64,000 nt of DNA from Microbacterium sp. Au-Mic1 (lineage in GTDB: Bacteria; Actinomycetota; Actinomycetes; Actinomycetales; Microbacteriaceae). This document shows, piece after piece, positions 17,606 to 26,385 of the stretch. Under the pieces are notes generated by a model that worked only from the letters and a program-made list of their open reading frames with translations, was not told the origin of the DNA and did no database searches. The stretch lies in assembly GCF_021341785.1 (NCBI RefSeq), contig NZ_JAJTTF010000002.1, positions 1 to 64,000 on the forward strand, read 5' to 3'. Numbering within the stretch: position 1 is the stretch's first letter; every line of letters starts with the position of its first letter. The position numbers and the translations under genes are program-made.

Positions 17606-18508
17606 ATGACAGTGCAGTTCGGCCGTTACGCCCCGCCCACGCACACCCTGGTGCACGTGAGCGACCCGCACCTGCTGGCCGGGGGAGCGGCGCTGGGCGG
17701 ACGCTTCGACGTGGACCGCACCCTGGCGCGTACACTCGCGGCGATCGAGAGCGCGACGGACAGACCTGACGCGATCGTCGTGACCGGCGATCTGGCCGAT
17801 CTCGGCGAGCCGGACGCCTACCGTCGGCTGCGCGCGGTGGTGGAGCCCGTGTCCGAACGACTGGGCGCCCCGGTGATCTGGGTGCCCGGCAATCACGACG
17901 AGCGCCCGGCGATGCGAGAGCATCTGCTCGACGTCGCGCCCAGCGAGGAGCCGGTCACCGGCGTCTGGGATCTGAACGGTCTGCGCGTGCTCGCGCTGGA
18001 CTCCACGGTCCCCGGCTGGCACCACGGCGACGTCGATGCGGAGCAGCGCGCGTGGCTGGCCGACCAGCTGCGCACGCCCGCACCGCACGGCACGCTGCTC
18101 GCGATGCACCATCCGCCGGTGCCCAGCCACATCCCGTTCTTCGACATCCTCGAGCTTCGCCATCAGGACGAACTCGCCGAGGTGCTGCGCGGATCCGACG
18201 TCCGCGGGATACTCGCGGGGCACCTGCACTATTCGATGCACGCGACGTTCGCGGGCATCCCCGTGAGCGTGGCATCCGCCACCTGCTACACCATGGATGT
18301 CGCCAGCCCGGGCGACCGGGTCAACGGCATGGACGCGGCCCAGTCCTTCCAGCTCGTGCACGTGCGGCCCGAGACGATCACGCACACCGTCGTCCCCGTG
18401 GTCGAGGCGACGCCCGTCGACACCTTCAGCCCCGAATGGGTCGAGCGGATGGCGCAGCTCACGCCCGAGGAGCGGCTGGAGGCGTTCTCGCGCAAGCCGG
18501 GGCGGTGA
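17606..18508 (+). CDS. calcineurin-like metallophosphoesterase (CpdA/Icc type)
   Basis: 300 residues with the full metal-binding series of class III nucleotide phosphodiesterases: SDPHL, GDLADLG, GNHDE, MHHPP and GHLHY. This set suits a cAMP phosphodiesterase, though specificity is not readable from sequence and other phosphoesters are possible. TAGCCT at 17593-17598 is 7 nt before the ATG, so it is probably leaderless. It lies between pit and aspA without overlap. Confidence 0.88.
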   Translation: MTVQFGRYAPPTHTLVHVSDPHLLAGGAALGGRFDVDRTLARTLAAIESATDRPDAIVVTGDLADLGEPDAYRRLRAVVEPVSERLGAPVIWVPGNHDERPAMREHLLDVAPSEEPVTGVWDLNGLRVLALDSTVPGWHHGDVDAEQRAWLADQLRTPAPHGTLLAMHHPPVPSHIPFFDILELRHQDELAEVLRGSDVRGILAGHLHYSMHATFAGIPVSVASATCYTMDVASPGDRVNGMDAAQSFQLVHVRPETITHTVVPVVEATPVDTFSPEWVERMAQLTPEERLEAFSRKPGR

Positions 18509-18635
18509 GTCGGCACCGCGACTTTCGCCGAACCGGAGAGGCGGCTATCGGCACTTCGCCGAAGCGGCGATGGGTGCCCGGGTAGGATGGACGCATCCCC
18601 CTTCCCTGTTCGCCATCACCCACGAGGATGTGTCC

Positions 18636-20096
18636 ATGGCCGCCGTTGCGCCTGCCACCCGTACCGAAACCGACTCCCTGGGAAGCAAGGAGATCCCTGC
18701 CGACGCGTATTGGGGGATCCATACGCTCCGCGCCGCCGAGAACTTCCCGATCACGAAGCGCCCGATCTCCGTCTACCCGGAGCTGATCGAGGCGCTCGCG
18801 ATGGTCAAGCAGGCCAGCGCGCGTGCGAACAAGGAGATCGGAACGCTCGACGCGGAGAAGGCGGACCTCATCGACGCCGCCGCGCAGAAGGTGATCAACG
18901 GCGAGTTCCACGACCAGTTCATCGTCGGCGTCATCCAGGGCGGCGCCGGCACCTCGACCAACATGAACGCGAACGAGGTCATCACCAACATCGCGCTCGA
19001 GCTGGCCGGCCGTGAGAAGGGCGACTACGCGTTCCTCTCGCCGATCGACCACACCAACCGCAGCCAGTCGACGAACGACGTCTACCCGACAGCGGTCAAG
19101 ATCGGGCTGTCGCTGAACCTGCGCTCCCTGCTCGACGAACTCGACCTGCTGCGTGTGTCGTTCCTGAACAAGGCGCGTGAGTTCCACGACGTGCTCAAGG
19201 TGGGCCGCACCCAGCTGCAGGACGCCGTCCCGATGACCCTCGGCCAGGAGTTCCACGGCTTCGCCTCGACCCTCGGCTACGACCACACGCGCCTCACCGA
19301 GAACGCCTGGCTCATGTACGAGATCAACATGGGCGCCACCGCGATCGGCACCGGCATCACGACGCACCCGGCCTATGCGGCCTCGGTGCTGAAGCACCTG
19401 CGTGAGATCTCGGGTCTGGACCTGGCCACCGCGAGCGACCTCGTCGAGGCCACCAGCGACACCGGATCCTTCATGTCGTTCTCCTCGTCGCTCAAGCGCA
19501 ACGCCATGAAGCTCTCCAAGATCTGCAACGACCTGCGTCTGCTCTCCTCGGGCCCGCAGGCCGGTCTCGGTGAGATCAACCTGCCTGCCATGCAGGCCGG
19601 CTCCAGCATCATGCCGGGCAAGGTCAACCCGGTCATCCCGGAGGTCGTCAACCAGGTCGCCTTCGCGGTCGCGGGAGCCGACGTGACGGTGACGATGGCC
19701 TCCGAGGCCGGTCAGCTGCAGCTCAACGCATTCGAGCCGGTGATCGCGCACTCGATCTTCCAGTCCATCACCTGGATGCGCCAGGCGATGTGGACCCTGC
19801 GCGTGAACTGCGTCGACGGTATCACCGCGAACCGCGACCGCCTGGGCGCCATGGTCGGGTCCTCGGTCGGCGTGATCACGGCGCTCACGCCGTTCATCGG
19901 CTACGCCGCCTCGGCCGCCCTCGCCAAGACCGCGCTGCTGACCAACCGCAACGTCGCCGACCTCGTGGTCGAGGCAGGTCTGATGTCGCGCGATGAGGTC
20001 GCCAAGCAGCTGTCGCCGGCCCGCCTGTCGGGGCTGGAGACGATCACCGCGGCGATCCCGGTCATCCCCTCCAAGGACGTAGACGCCGGGGCCTGA
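18636..20096 (+). CDS. aspA: aspartate ammonia-lyase
   Basis: Converts L-aspartate to fumarate and ammonia. The 486-residue protein has the aspartase-type N-terminus KEIPADAYWGIHTLRAAENF, the GRTQLQDAVPMTLGQEF segment, and the fumarase/aspartase signature GSSIMPGKVNP at 322-332. HTLRAAENF separates it from class II fumarase. ATG 18636 is chosen; GTG 18630 would add two residues. TAGGAT at 18583-18588 may be its -10 box. A dicarboxylate carrier at 59.3 kb could supply or remove C4 acids, but the two are unlinked. Confidence 0.93.
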   Translation: MAAVAPATRTETDSLGSKEIPADAYWGIHTLRAAENFPITKRPISVYPELIEALAMVKQASARANKEIGTLDAEKADLIDAAAQKVINGEFHDQFIVGVIQGGAGTSTNMNANEVITNIALELAGREKGDYAFLSPIDHTNRSQSTNDVYPTAVKIGLSLNLRSLLDELDLLRVSFLNKAREFHDVLKVGRTQLQDAVPMTLGQEFHGFASTLGYDHTRLTENAWLMYEINMGATAIGTGITTHPAYAASVLKHLREISGLDLATASDLVEATSDTGSFMSFSSSLKRNAMKLSKICNDLRLLSSGPQAGLGEINLPAMQAGSSIMPGKVNPVIPEVVNQVAFAVAGADVTVTMASEAGQLQLNAFEPVIAHSIFQSITWMRQAMWTLRVNCVDGITANRDRLGAMVGSSVGVITALTPFIGYAASAALAKTALLTNRNVADLVVEAGLMSRDEVAKQLSPARLSGLETITAAIPVIPSKDVDAGA

Positions 20097-20107
20097 CCCG
20101 ACGCGCA

Positions 20108-20150
20108 CGCCGAACGGCCCGCCACTCGTAGAGTGGCGGGCCGTTCGGCG
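20108..20150 (+). terminator. strong terminator after aspA
   Basis: A perfect 20-bp stem (20108-20127 with 20131-20150) with a GTA loop, 11 nt after the aspA stop. It insulates aspA from the LacI-controlled operon. Confidence 0.92.
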
Positions 20151-20159
20151 TTCTCGGCC

Positions 20160-20220
20160 TTGCGCTCTCGCAATCTATGCGCTTAGATCAACGGAGGACA
20201 AGAATCTATGCGCTTAGATT
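20160..20220 (+). promoter_or_regulatory. promoter with twin LacI-type operators
   Basis: Two copies of the 18-nt palindrome AATCTATGCGCTTAGATT lie at 20172-20189 (last base C) and 20203-20220. They have AATCTA/TAGATT arms, a CG-centred core, and 31 bp centre to centre, about three helical turns. TTGCGC (20160-20165) and TTAGAT (20183-20188), 17 nt apart, form a plausible promoter overlapped by the first copy. The CG-centred palindrome suits the LacI regulator encoded at 25248-26363. Confidence 0.82.
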
Positions 20221-20249
20221 CAGCCGATGGACGCTTCAAGGAGGAAGAC

Positions 20250-21518
20250 GTGAAAAGCAGGACAGCTCTGGCCGGGATCGCGGCTCTCGCAGCGATCGGC
20301 CTCGCACTCACGGGGTGCGGTCGTGCGGACGGCGGGTCCTCCGCCCCCAGCGCCACCGCGGTGCAGCTCGACGACGCACCGGCCAAGGGAACGATCACGA
20401 TGTGGGCCATGGGAGCCGAGGGGGAGGCCCTGCCCGACTTCGTCAAGACCTTCGAGAACGCGAACCCCGGCGTCACCGTCAAGGTCACCGCGATCCCCTG
20501 GGACGCCGCGCACAACAAGATCCAGACCGCGATCGCGGGCGGCAACACCCCGGACATCGCGATGATGGGCACCACCTGGATGGCCGATTTCGGGGACTCC
20601 TTCGGCACCGTCCCCGCCGGGATCGACACGTCGGGGTTCTTCGACGCGGCGGTGAGCTCCACCAAGATCGGCGACCGGGCCGCGGGCATCCCCTGGTACG
20701 TCGACACGCGCGTGTTGTACTACCGCACCGACATCGCCGCGAAGGCCGGCTGGACCAAGGCTCCGGCCTCCTGGGAGGAGCTGCAGAAGATGGCGGCGGA
20801 CATGCAGTCCCAGGGCGGGGCGAAGTGGGGGATCCGCATGCCCGCCGGCAACGACTCCTTCCAGGGCGCGCTGTGGATGCCGTGGTCGGCCGGTGCTGAG
20901 GTGACCGATGGCAAGAAGTGGACGCTCGACACCCCCGAGATGACCAAGGGCATCGAGTACTACAAGAGCTTCTTCGACAAGAAGCTCGCGGATCCGAACG
21001 CCGACACGTCCGCAGGGGCGGTCGAGTCCGAGTTCGTCGCCGGCAGCACGCCGATGGTCGTGGAGGGGCCGTTCCTCCGGGGCCAGCTGGCCTCGGTCGG
21101 CGGTGCGGACTTCGCGAGCAAGTACGCCACGGCGGTGCTCCCGGCCGACAAGTCCTCGGTGTCGTTCAGCGGCGGTGCGAACCTCGTGATCTTCAACGGC
21201 AGCAAGAACGCCAGCTCGGCGTGGAAGCTCGCGCGCTGGCTGACGGATCCGAAGGTACAGGCCGATTTCTACGCCGCGACCGGCGATCTGCCCGCGGCCA
21301 AGGCCGCGTGGCAGGAGAAGTCCGTCTCCTCCGACACGAGCCTGTCGACCTTCGGCACCCAGCTGGAGACGGCGAAGGCTCCGCCCGTCACGACCTCCTG
21401 GGTACAGGTGGCGGCCAAGGGCGACCAGGCGCTCGAGTCGATCCGCCGCGGCGGGACCTCGGTCGCGGACGCGCTCAAGAAGCTGCAGTCCGACGCCGAC
21501 ACGATCGGACTGAAGTGA
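20250..21518 (+). CDS. ABC sugar transporter, family 1 substrate-binding lipoprotein
   Basis: 422 residues: signal peptide with lipobox LTGC (Cys23), then a family 1 extracellular solute-binding protein (ITMWAMGAEGEALPDFVKTFE, GNTPDIAMMGTTWMADF, GGANLVIF). It should capture a sugar, probably an oligosaccharide or glycoside, at the cell surface. The GTG at 20250 has an AAGGAGG ribosome-binding site; the in-frame ATG at 20208 lies inside the second operator and cannot be the usual start. It is the first gene of the operon with two permeases and a GH3 enzyme. The ATPase is not encoded here, so a shared MsiK-like ATPase is likely. Confidence 0.92.
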   Translation: MKSRTALAGIAALAAIGLALTGCGRADGGSSAPSATAVQLDDAPAKGTITMWAMGAEGEALPDFVKTFENANPGVTVKVTAIPWDAAHNKIQTAIAGGNTPDIAMMGTTWMADFGDSFGTVPAGIDTSGFFDAAVSSTKIGDRAAGIPWYVDTRVLYYRTDIAAKAGWTKAPASWEELQKMAADMQSQGGAKWGIRMPAGNDSFQGALWMPWSAGAEVTDGKKWTLDTPEMTKGIEYYKSFFDKKLADPNADTSAGAVESEFVAGSTPMVVEGPFLRGQLASVGGADFASKYATAVLPADKSSVSFSGGANLVIFNGSKNASSAWKLARWLTDPKVQADFYAATGDLPAAKAAWQEKSVSSDTSLSTFGTQLETAKAPPVTTSWVQVAAKGDQALESIRRGGTSVADALKKLQSDADTIGLK

Positions 21519-21519
21519 G

Positions 21520-22479
21520 ATGACGTCCACCGTCCTCCCCGCCGCCGGAACCCGGACGGGCTCCGGCGGCCGGAACGACCGGGCGGGCGGGGGCATGTTC
21601 GCGGCCGCCCGCCGCCGCCGGGCGCTCATTGCGTGGGGCTTCGCCCTGCCGTTCGTGCTGGTCTTCGGCGTGTTCATGATCGTGCCGATCGTGGGCTCGT
21701 TCGCGATGTCGTTCACCGACTTCACCGCCCGGGACATCGGCTCGCCGTTCGCCGTGGACGCCGTCGGTCTGCAGCAGTACGTCGCGCTCTTCCGCGATCC
21801 GCGGTTCCTCACCTCGCTGGGGGTCACGGGCGTGTTCGTGGTGGTGGGCATCCCCGTCACGATGATCGTCGCGCTGGCCCTCGCCCTTGCCCTGAACAGC
21901 GGCAAGGGACGTCTGGTGTCCTTCTTCCGGGTCGGGTTCTACGCGCCCGTGGTCACCAGTATCGTGGCCGTCGCCGTCGTCTGGCGCTACATCCTGCAGC
22001 CGGACGGCCTGCTCAACACCGCGCTCGCGGCGATCGGCATCGCAGGGCCCAACTGGCTGAACGATCCCGCCTTCGCCCTGCCGTCGCTCATCCTCATGGC
22101 GGTGTGGCGCAACGTCGGCACGCTCATGGTCATCTTCCTCGCCGGGCTCCAGGCCGTGCCGGAGGACGTCACGGAGGCGGCGATCATGGACGGCGCGTCG
22201 CCCTGGCGGCGGCTCATCTCGGTTACCCTGCCGCTGCTGCGCCCGACGCTCCTCCTCGGAGCGGTGCTCATCTCGGTGGGATATCTGCAGTTCTTCGAGG
22301 AGTCCTTCGTGATGACCAAGGGTGGCCCCCTGGACTCGACGCTCTCGGTGGCGTTCTACACCTACCAGCAGTTCGGATTCGGCGAGTACGGCCTCGCGTC
22401 CGCGGCCAGCTACGTGCTGTTCCTCGTGATCGCGCTCGTGAGCCTGCTGCAGTTCCGCCTGTTGCGATCGAAGGACTGA
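21520..22479 (+). CDS. ABC sugar transporter permease (MalF type)
   Basis: 319 residues, six membrane helices and the binding-protein-dependent EAA loop (EAAIMDGASPWRRLISVTLPLLRP) that docks the ATPase. The long cytoplasmic N-terminus before helix 1 is rich in Gly and Arg. One base separates it from the substrate-binding protein stop. It pairs with the next gene as a heterodimer. Confidence 0.92.
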   Translation: MTSTVLPAAGTRTGSGGRNDRAGGGMFAAARRRRALIAWGFALPFVLVFGVFMIVPIVGSFAMSFTDFTARDIGSPFAVDAVGLQQYVALFRDPRFLTSLGVTGVFVVVGIPVTMIVALALALALNSGKGRLVSFFRVGFYAPVVTSIVAVAVVWRYILQPDGLLNTALAAIGIAGPNWLNDPAFALPSLILMAVWRNVGTLMVIFLAGLQAVPEDVTEAAIMDGASPWRRLISVTLPLLRPTLLLGAVLISVGYLQFFEESFVMTKGGPLDSTLSVAFYTYQQFGFGEYGLASAASYVLFLVIALVSLLQFRLLRSKD

Positions 22480-22482
22480 CCC

Positions 22483-23346
22483 ATGGCTCTCGCACAGACA
22501 GAAGCCCCGATCCGGCGCCGCCGTGCCCGGCGGCTGAGCGGCCGGGCGACGTCCTACGCCGTGCTGACGGTCGGGCTGGTGATCTGGCTCGTCCCCTTCG
22601 TCTGGATGGTGCTCGGATCCGTCAAGACGCAGGGCGAGATCCTGCGCCGTCCGCCGACCTGGTGGCCGCAGGCGCCGACCGGGGAGAACTACGCGCAGTG
22701 GTTCGGGCCCCTCGACTTCTGGCACTTCTTCGGCAACAGCCTGATCGTGGCTCTCGTGACGGTGCTCGGCAACCTCGTGTTCTGCTCGATGGTCGGCTAT
22801 GCGCTCGCGAAGATGGAGTTCCCCGGCAAGCGGATCCTGTTCGGCGCCGTCATGATCACGCTCATGGTGCCGGGCGTGGTGACCTTCGTGCCGCTGTTCG
22901 TGATGGTGTCCAAGCTCGGGCTGGTCAACAGCTATCCCGCGCTGATCCTGCCCTTCATCACGGCGCCGCTCGGGGTGTTCCTGATGCGCCAGTTCATGGC
23001 GGGGATCCCGGACGCTCTGCTCGAGGCCGCGCGCCTGGACGGCGCAGGGGAGTGGCGGGTCTTCCGCTCGGTCGTGATGCCGCTGTGCGGACCGCCACTG
23101 GCGACGCTCGGGATCCTGACCTTCCTGGGCTCCTGGAACAACTTCCTGTGGCCGCTCGTGGCGGCGCAGACCGAGGACATGTACACACTGCCGGTCGCCC
23201 TGTCGCTGTACTCGACGGGCCAGAACGCCACCGACTACGGGCTGCTGCTGGCAGGCTCCGTGCTGGTGATCGCCCCGATCCTGCTGCTCTTCGTCTTCCT
23301 GCAGCGGTGGTTCATCCGGGGCGTCGCCACCACGGGCTTGAAATGA
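22483..23346 (+). CDS. ABC sugar transporter permease (MalG type)
   Basis: 287 residues, six helices, with the EAA loop EAARLDGAGEWRVFRSVVMP and the MalG-type FMWMVLGSVKTQGEIL-like opening (here FVWMVLGSVKTQGEIL). It starts 3 nt after the partner permease stop. Its own stop precedes the GH3 start by 23 nt. Confidence 0.92.
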   Translation: MALAQTEAPIRRRRARRLSGRATSYAVLTVGLVIWLVPFVWMVLGSVKTQGEILRRPPTWWPQAPTGENYAQWFGPLDFWHFFGNSLIVALVTVLGNLVFCSMVGYALAKMEFPGKRILFGAVMITLMVPGVVTFVPLFVMVSKLGLVNSYPALILPFITAPLGVFLMRQFMAGIPDALLEAARLDGAGEWRVFRSVVMPLCGPPLATLGILTFLGSWNNFLWPLVAAQTEDMYTLPVALSLYSTGQNATDYGLLLAGSVLVIAPILLLFVFLQRWFIRGVATTGLK

Positions 23347-23369
23347 CGCAACGAGGGAGAGGGACATCC

Positions 23370-25208
23370 ATGAGGGATGAGTTTCGGACGACGGACGAGG
23401 GCGTGCGCTTCCGCGACCTCAACGGCAACGGAGTGCTGGATCCGTACGAGGATCCGCGACGGAGCGCCGAGGAGCGGGTCGAGGACCTGCTTGGTCGCCT
23501 GTCGATCGAGGAGAAGACGGGGCTCCTGTTCCACACCGTCATCGAGATCGGCGACGAGGGCGAGCTGCGCGAGGAGCCCGGCGCGATCTCGAAGTCACCG
23601 ACCTCGGTGGTCGTACTCGACAAGCACCTCACGCATTTCAACGTGCACGGCATGCGTACCGCGCGGGAGGGTGCGCGGTGGAACAACCGGCTCCAGGCGC
23701 TCGCGGTCCGCAGCCCGCACGGCATCCCGGTCACCATCAGCACCGACCCCCGGCACGCCTTCGTGGAGAACTCGGGCGTCGCCTTCGCCGCCGGCCCGTT
23801 CTCGCAATGGCCGGAGCCCCTGGGGCTCGCCGCCCTGGACGACGTCGAGCTGGTGCGGAGGTTCGCCGAGATCGCGGGTAGGGAGTACCGCGCGGTGGGG
23901 ATCCGGATGGCCCTCCACCCGCAGGTGGATCTGCCGACCGAGGCGCGCTGGGGGCGACAGGCGCAGACGTTCGGCTACGACGCCGAGCGCGTCGCCGAGA
24001 TGACCGGGGCGTATCTCGAGGGCTTTCAAGGTGCGCACCTCGGTCCCGACAGCGTCGCCTGCATCACCAAGCACTTCCCGGGCGGCGGTCCTCAGCTGGA
24101 CGGCGAGGACGCGCACTTCCCCTACGGTCGTGAGCAGGTGTACCCCGGTGGGCGCTTCGAGGAGCATCTGCGTCCGTTCGTCGAGGCGATCCGTCGCGGC
24201 ACGGCGGGGATCATGCCGTACTACGGGATGCCGGTGGGGCTGGTGCGCCACGGGGAGCCGATCGAGGAGGTCGGCTTCAGCTACAGTCGGCAGATCGTCA
24301 CCGGCCTGCTGCGCGAGGAGCTCGGCTACGACGGCGTCGTCCTGAGCGACTGGGAGCTCATCAACGACAACCAGGTCGGAGATCAGGTGCTGCCGGCGCG
24401 GGCCTGGGGCGTCGAGGAGCTGTCGCCGAGGGAACGGCTGCTGCGACTGCTGGACGCCGGCGTCGATCAGTTCGGCGGCGAGGAGTGCGTCGAACTGCTG
24501 AGCGATCTCCTCGCCGAGGGGGCGGTGACGGAGGAGCGGATCGACCAGTCGGCGCGGCGCATCCTGCTGGTGAAGTTCCGCCTCGGGCTCTTCGACGACC
24601 CGTATGTGGACGAGGACGAGGCCGAGCGCATCGTCGGCGCCGCGGAGTTCCGCGCCGCGGGGGAGCGCGCTCAGGCCGAGTCCGTCACCGTGCTGCAGAA
24701 CCGAGAACGCACGCTGCCGCTGTTCCGCGACGGGCATCCGAGGATCTACGCCGAGGGCGTCGCCACCGAAGCGCTGGCCGAGTACGGGGACCGCGTCGCG
24801 GCTCTCGAGAATGCGGACGTCGCCGTGGTGCGGATCGCCGCGCCATTCGATCCAAGGGACGACCTCTTCCTGGAGGCCTGGTTCCATCAGGGCTCCCTCG
24901 AGCTCCCGCCGGGCCTCGTCGCGCGGCTGCGCCGGGTCGCCGCGCACTGCCCGCTCGTGGTCGTCGTGAACCTCGACCGTCCTGCGATCCTCACACCGCT
25001 CGTGCCGTTCACCGCTGCGATCGTGGTCGAGTTCGGCACCTCGGACACGGCCCTTCTCTCGGCGCTCTCCGGACGGATCCCGCCGCGAGGCGTGCTCCCC
25101 GTCGACATCCCGCGTTCGATGGACGCAGTGCGGGCGGCGTTCGCGGACGTGCCGGACGGCACCGAGGACCCCGTCTTCCGCCGCGGCACCGGCCTGACGA
25201 TCGGCTGA
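23370..25208 (+). CDS. glycoside hydrolase family 3 enzyme (beta-glucosidase-like)
   Basis: 612 residues with no signal peptide, so it is probably intracellular and acts on the sugar imported by the upstream ABC system. KHFPGGGPQ and GYDGVVLSDWELIND are the GH3 landmarks, with nucleophile Asp327 in SDW. The N-terminus carries DLNGNGVLDPYE, a perfect EF-hand-type loop (D1, N3, N5, D9, E12). The C-terminal domain is short. The acid/base residue is not identifiable without a structure. ATG 23370 has a GAGGGAGAGGG site; ATG 23343, overlapping the permease stop, is the alternative. Confidence 0.9.
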   Translation: MRDEFRTTDEGVRFRDLNGNGVLDPYEDPRRSAEERVEDLLGRLSIEEKTGLLFHTVIEIGDEGELREEPGAISKSPTSVVVLDKHLTHFNVHGMRTAREGARWNNRLQALAVRSPHGIPVTISTDPRHAFVENSGVAFAAGPFSQWPEPLGLAALDDVELVRRFAEIAGREYRAVGIRMALHPQVDLPTEARWGRQAQTFGYDAERVAEMTGAYLEGFQGAHLGPDSVACITKHFPGGGPQLDGEDAHFPYGREQVYPGGRFEEHLRPFVEAIRRGTAGIMPYYGMPVGLVRHGEPIEEVGFSYSRQIVTGLLREELGYDGVVLSDWELINDNQVGDQVLPARAWGVEELSPRERLLRLLDAGVDQFGGEECVELLSDLLAEGAVTEERIDQSARRILLVKFRLGLFDDPYVDEDEAERIVGAAEFRAAGERAQAESVTVLQNRERTLPLFRDGHPRIYAEGVATEALAEYGDRVAALENADVAVVRIAAPFDPRDDLFLEAWFHQGSLELPPGLVARLRRVAAHCPLVVVVNLDRPAILTPLVPFTAAIVVEFGTSDTALLSALSGRIPPRGVLPVDIPRSMDAVRAAFADVPDGTEDPVFRRGTGLTIG

Positions 25209-25247
25209 CCGCGCGCTCAGTAGAATCACTCCGAAAGCGAGGTGCTC

Positions 25248-26363
25248 ATGGCGTCGAGCCGACCCACCGTCTACGACGTGGCGCAGCGGGCCGGAGTGTC
25301 GATCGCGACGGTCTCCTTCGCGTTCCGACGGCCCGACCGGGTGCGCGAGGACACGCGCCGCCTCGTCCTCGAAGCGGCGCGTGAGATCGGCTACGTGCCG
25401 AGCGGATCGGCGCGGAGCCTCGCTCGCGGGCGCACAGGAGTGCTCGGGCTGCATCTCTTCGACATGCTGCTCGACCAGGAGCCCGGTGCATCGCCTTCGG
25501 CGGACGGCACCGGCCGGGTCGACCTCGACGAGCTCGACCTCGACGCGGACACGGTCACCTGGGACGTCGCCGCGGACGAGCGGGAGAGCGATCCGCGCAC
25601 CTTCCCGCTGTACGTCGACGAGGTGCAGCGAGGCTTCGTGCTCGAGTGCAAGCGCAACGGCACAGCGGTGCTGCTCTCCAGCGGCGGTGTGGGCGTCTCC
25701 GACCTGGCCGACACCGCAGGCCGGGTGGACGGTCTCGCGATCCTCCCCGGACGTTCGACGGCGGCGGCGATCGAGGCGGTGGCCGCGCGGGTGCCGGTCG
25801 TGCAACTGAGCAAGCGCGCGGGCATCGGCCACCGCGTCACGGTGGACAACGCCGGAGGCATGCGGATGCTCGTGCAGCACCTGCACGACGTGCACGGCGT
25901 CGGATCCTTCGGATGGGTCGGGGCCATTGCCGAGGACGATCTGGACGAGCGGCGCGAGGGGTTCCTCGCCGCGGTGCAGGACATCCGGGGAGCTCGCGCC
26001 GAGACCCTCGACGACGCCGACCTGGAGCGGACGCCCGCCTACCCGGTGCTGCGCGACCGCGCTGCAGCAGGGACGCTGCCCGGCGCCCTGGTCTGCGGCA
26101 GCGACCAGACCGCGCTGCGCGTGATGGACGTGCTCCGCGGCGAAGGGATCCGCGTACCCCAGGACGTGCTTGTGACGGGCTTCGACGGCATCATGGCGAG
26201 TCGGCTCCCGACGCCGACGCTGACGACAGTGCGTCAGCCGATGGAGCTGATGGGGCGCATCGCCGCCCACCTGCTCCTGACGGATCCCGGCGACGGGACT
26301 GCGCCGCCGCGCACCGTGAGGCTCGCGACGGACCTCCGCGTGGGCGGCAGCTGCGGCTGCTGA
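25248..26363 (+). CDS. LacI-family transcriptional regulator
   Basis: 371 residues: an N-terminal LacI helix-turn-helix (TVYDVAQRAGVSIATVSFAF, then YVPSGSARSLARGRTG with the minor-groove hinge), followed by a periplasmic-binding-protein-like effector domain ending LATDLRVGGSCGC. An acidic insert lies around residues 75-115. It most likely represses the ABC-GH3 operon through the twin palindromes at 20172-20220. TAGAAT (25221-25226) is a good -10 for its own promoter and GCGAGG is its ribosome-binding site; GTG 25242 is an unlikely alternative start. Confidence 0.92.
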   Translation: MASSRPTVYDVAQRAGVSIATVSFAFRRPDRVREDTRRLVLEAAREIGYVPSGSARSLARGRTGVLGLHLFDMLLDQEPGASPSADGTGRVDLDELDLDADTVTWDVAADERESDPRTFPLYVDEVQRGFVLECKRNGTAVLLSSGGVGVSDLADTAGRVDGLAILPGRSTAAAIEAVAARVPVVQLSKRAGIGHRVTVDNAGGMRMLVQHLHDVHGVGSFGWVGAIAEDDLDERREGFLAAVQDIRGARAETLDDADLERTPAYPVLRDRAAAGTLPGALVCGSDQTALRVMDVLRGEGIRVPQDVLVTGFDGIMASRLPTPTLTTVRQPMELMGRIAAHLLLTDPGDGTAPPRTVRLATDLRVGGSCGC

Positions 26364-26385
26364 TCCTCGCTCCGGCGGAGGATCA
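26361..26385. terminator. bidirectional terminator spanning both stop codons
   Basis: TGATCCTC (26361-26368) pairs with GAGGATCA (26378-26385). The left arm holds the LacI-gene TGA and the right arm holds the complement of the FAH-gene TGA, so one hairpin serves two convergent genes with only 19 nt between them. Confidence 0.7.

Noticed and set aside
20208..20249. ATG 20208 as the start of the sugar-binding lipoprotein
   Set aside because: It lies in the second LacI palindrome, lacks a ribosome-binding site and would put 14 charged residues before the signal peptide.
23595..26270. 891-codon minus-strand frame over GH3 and LacI genes
   Set aside because: Shadow frame; both sense genes carry conserved motifs and ribosome-binding sites.
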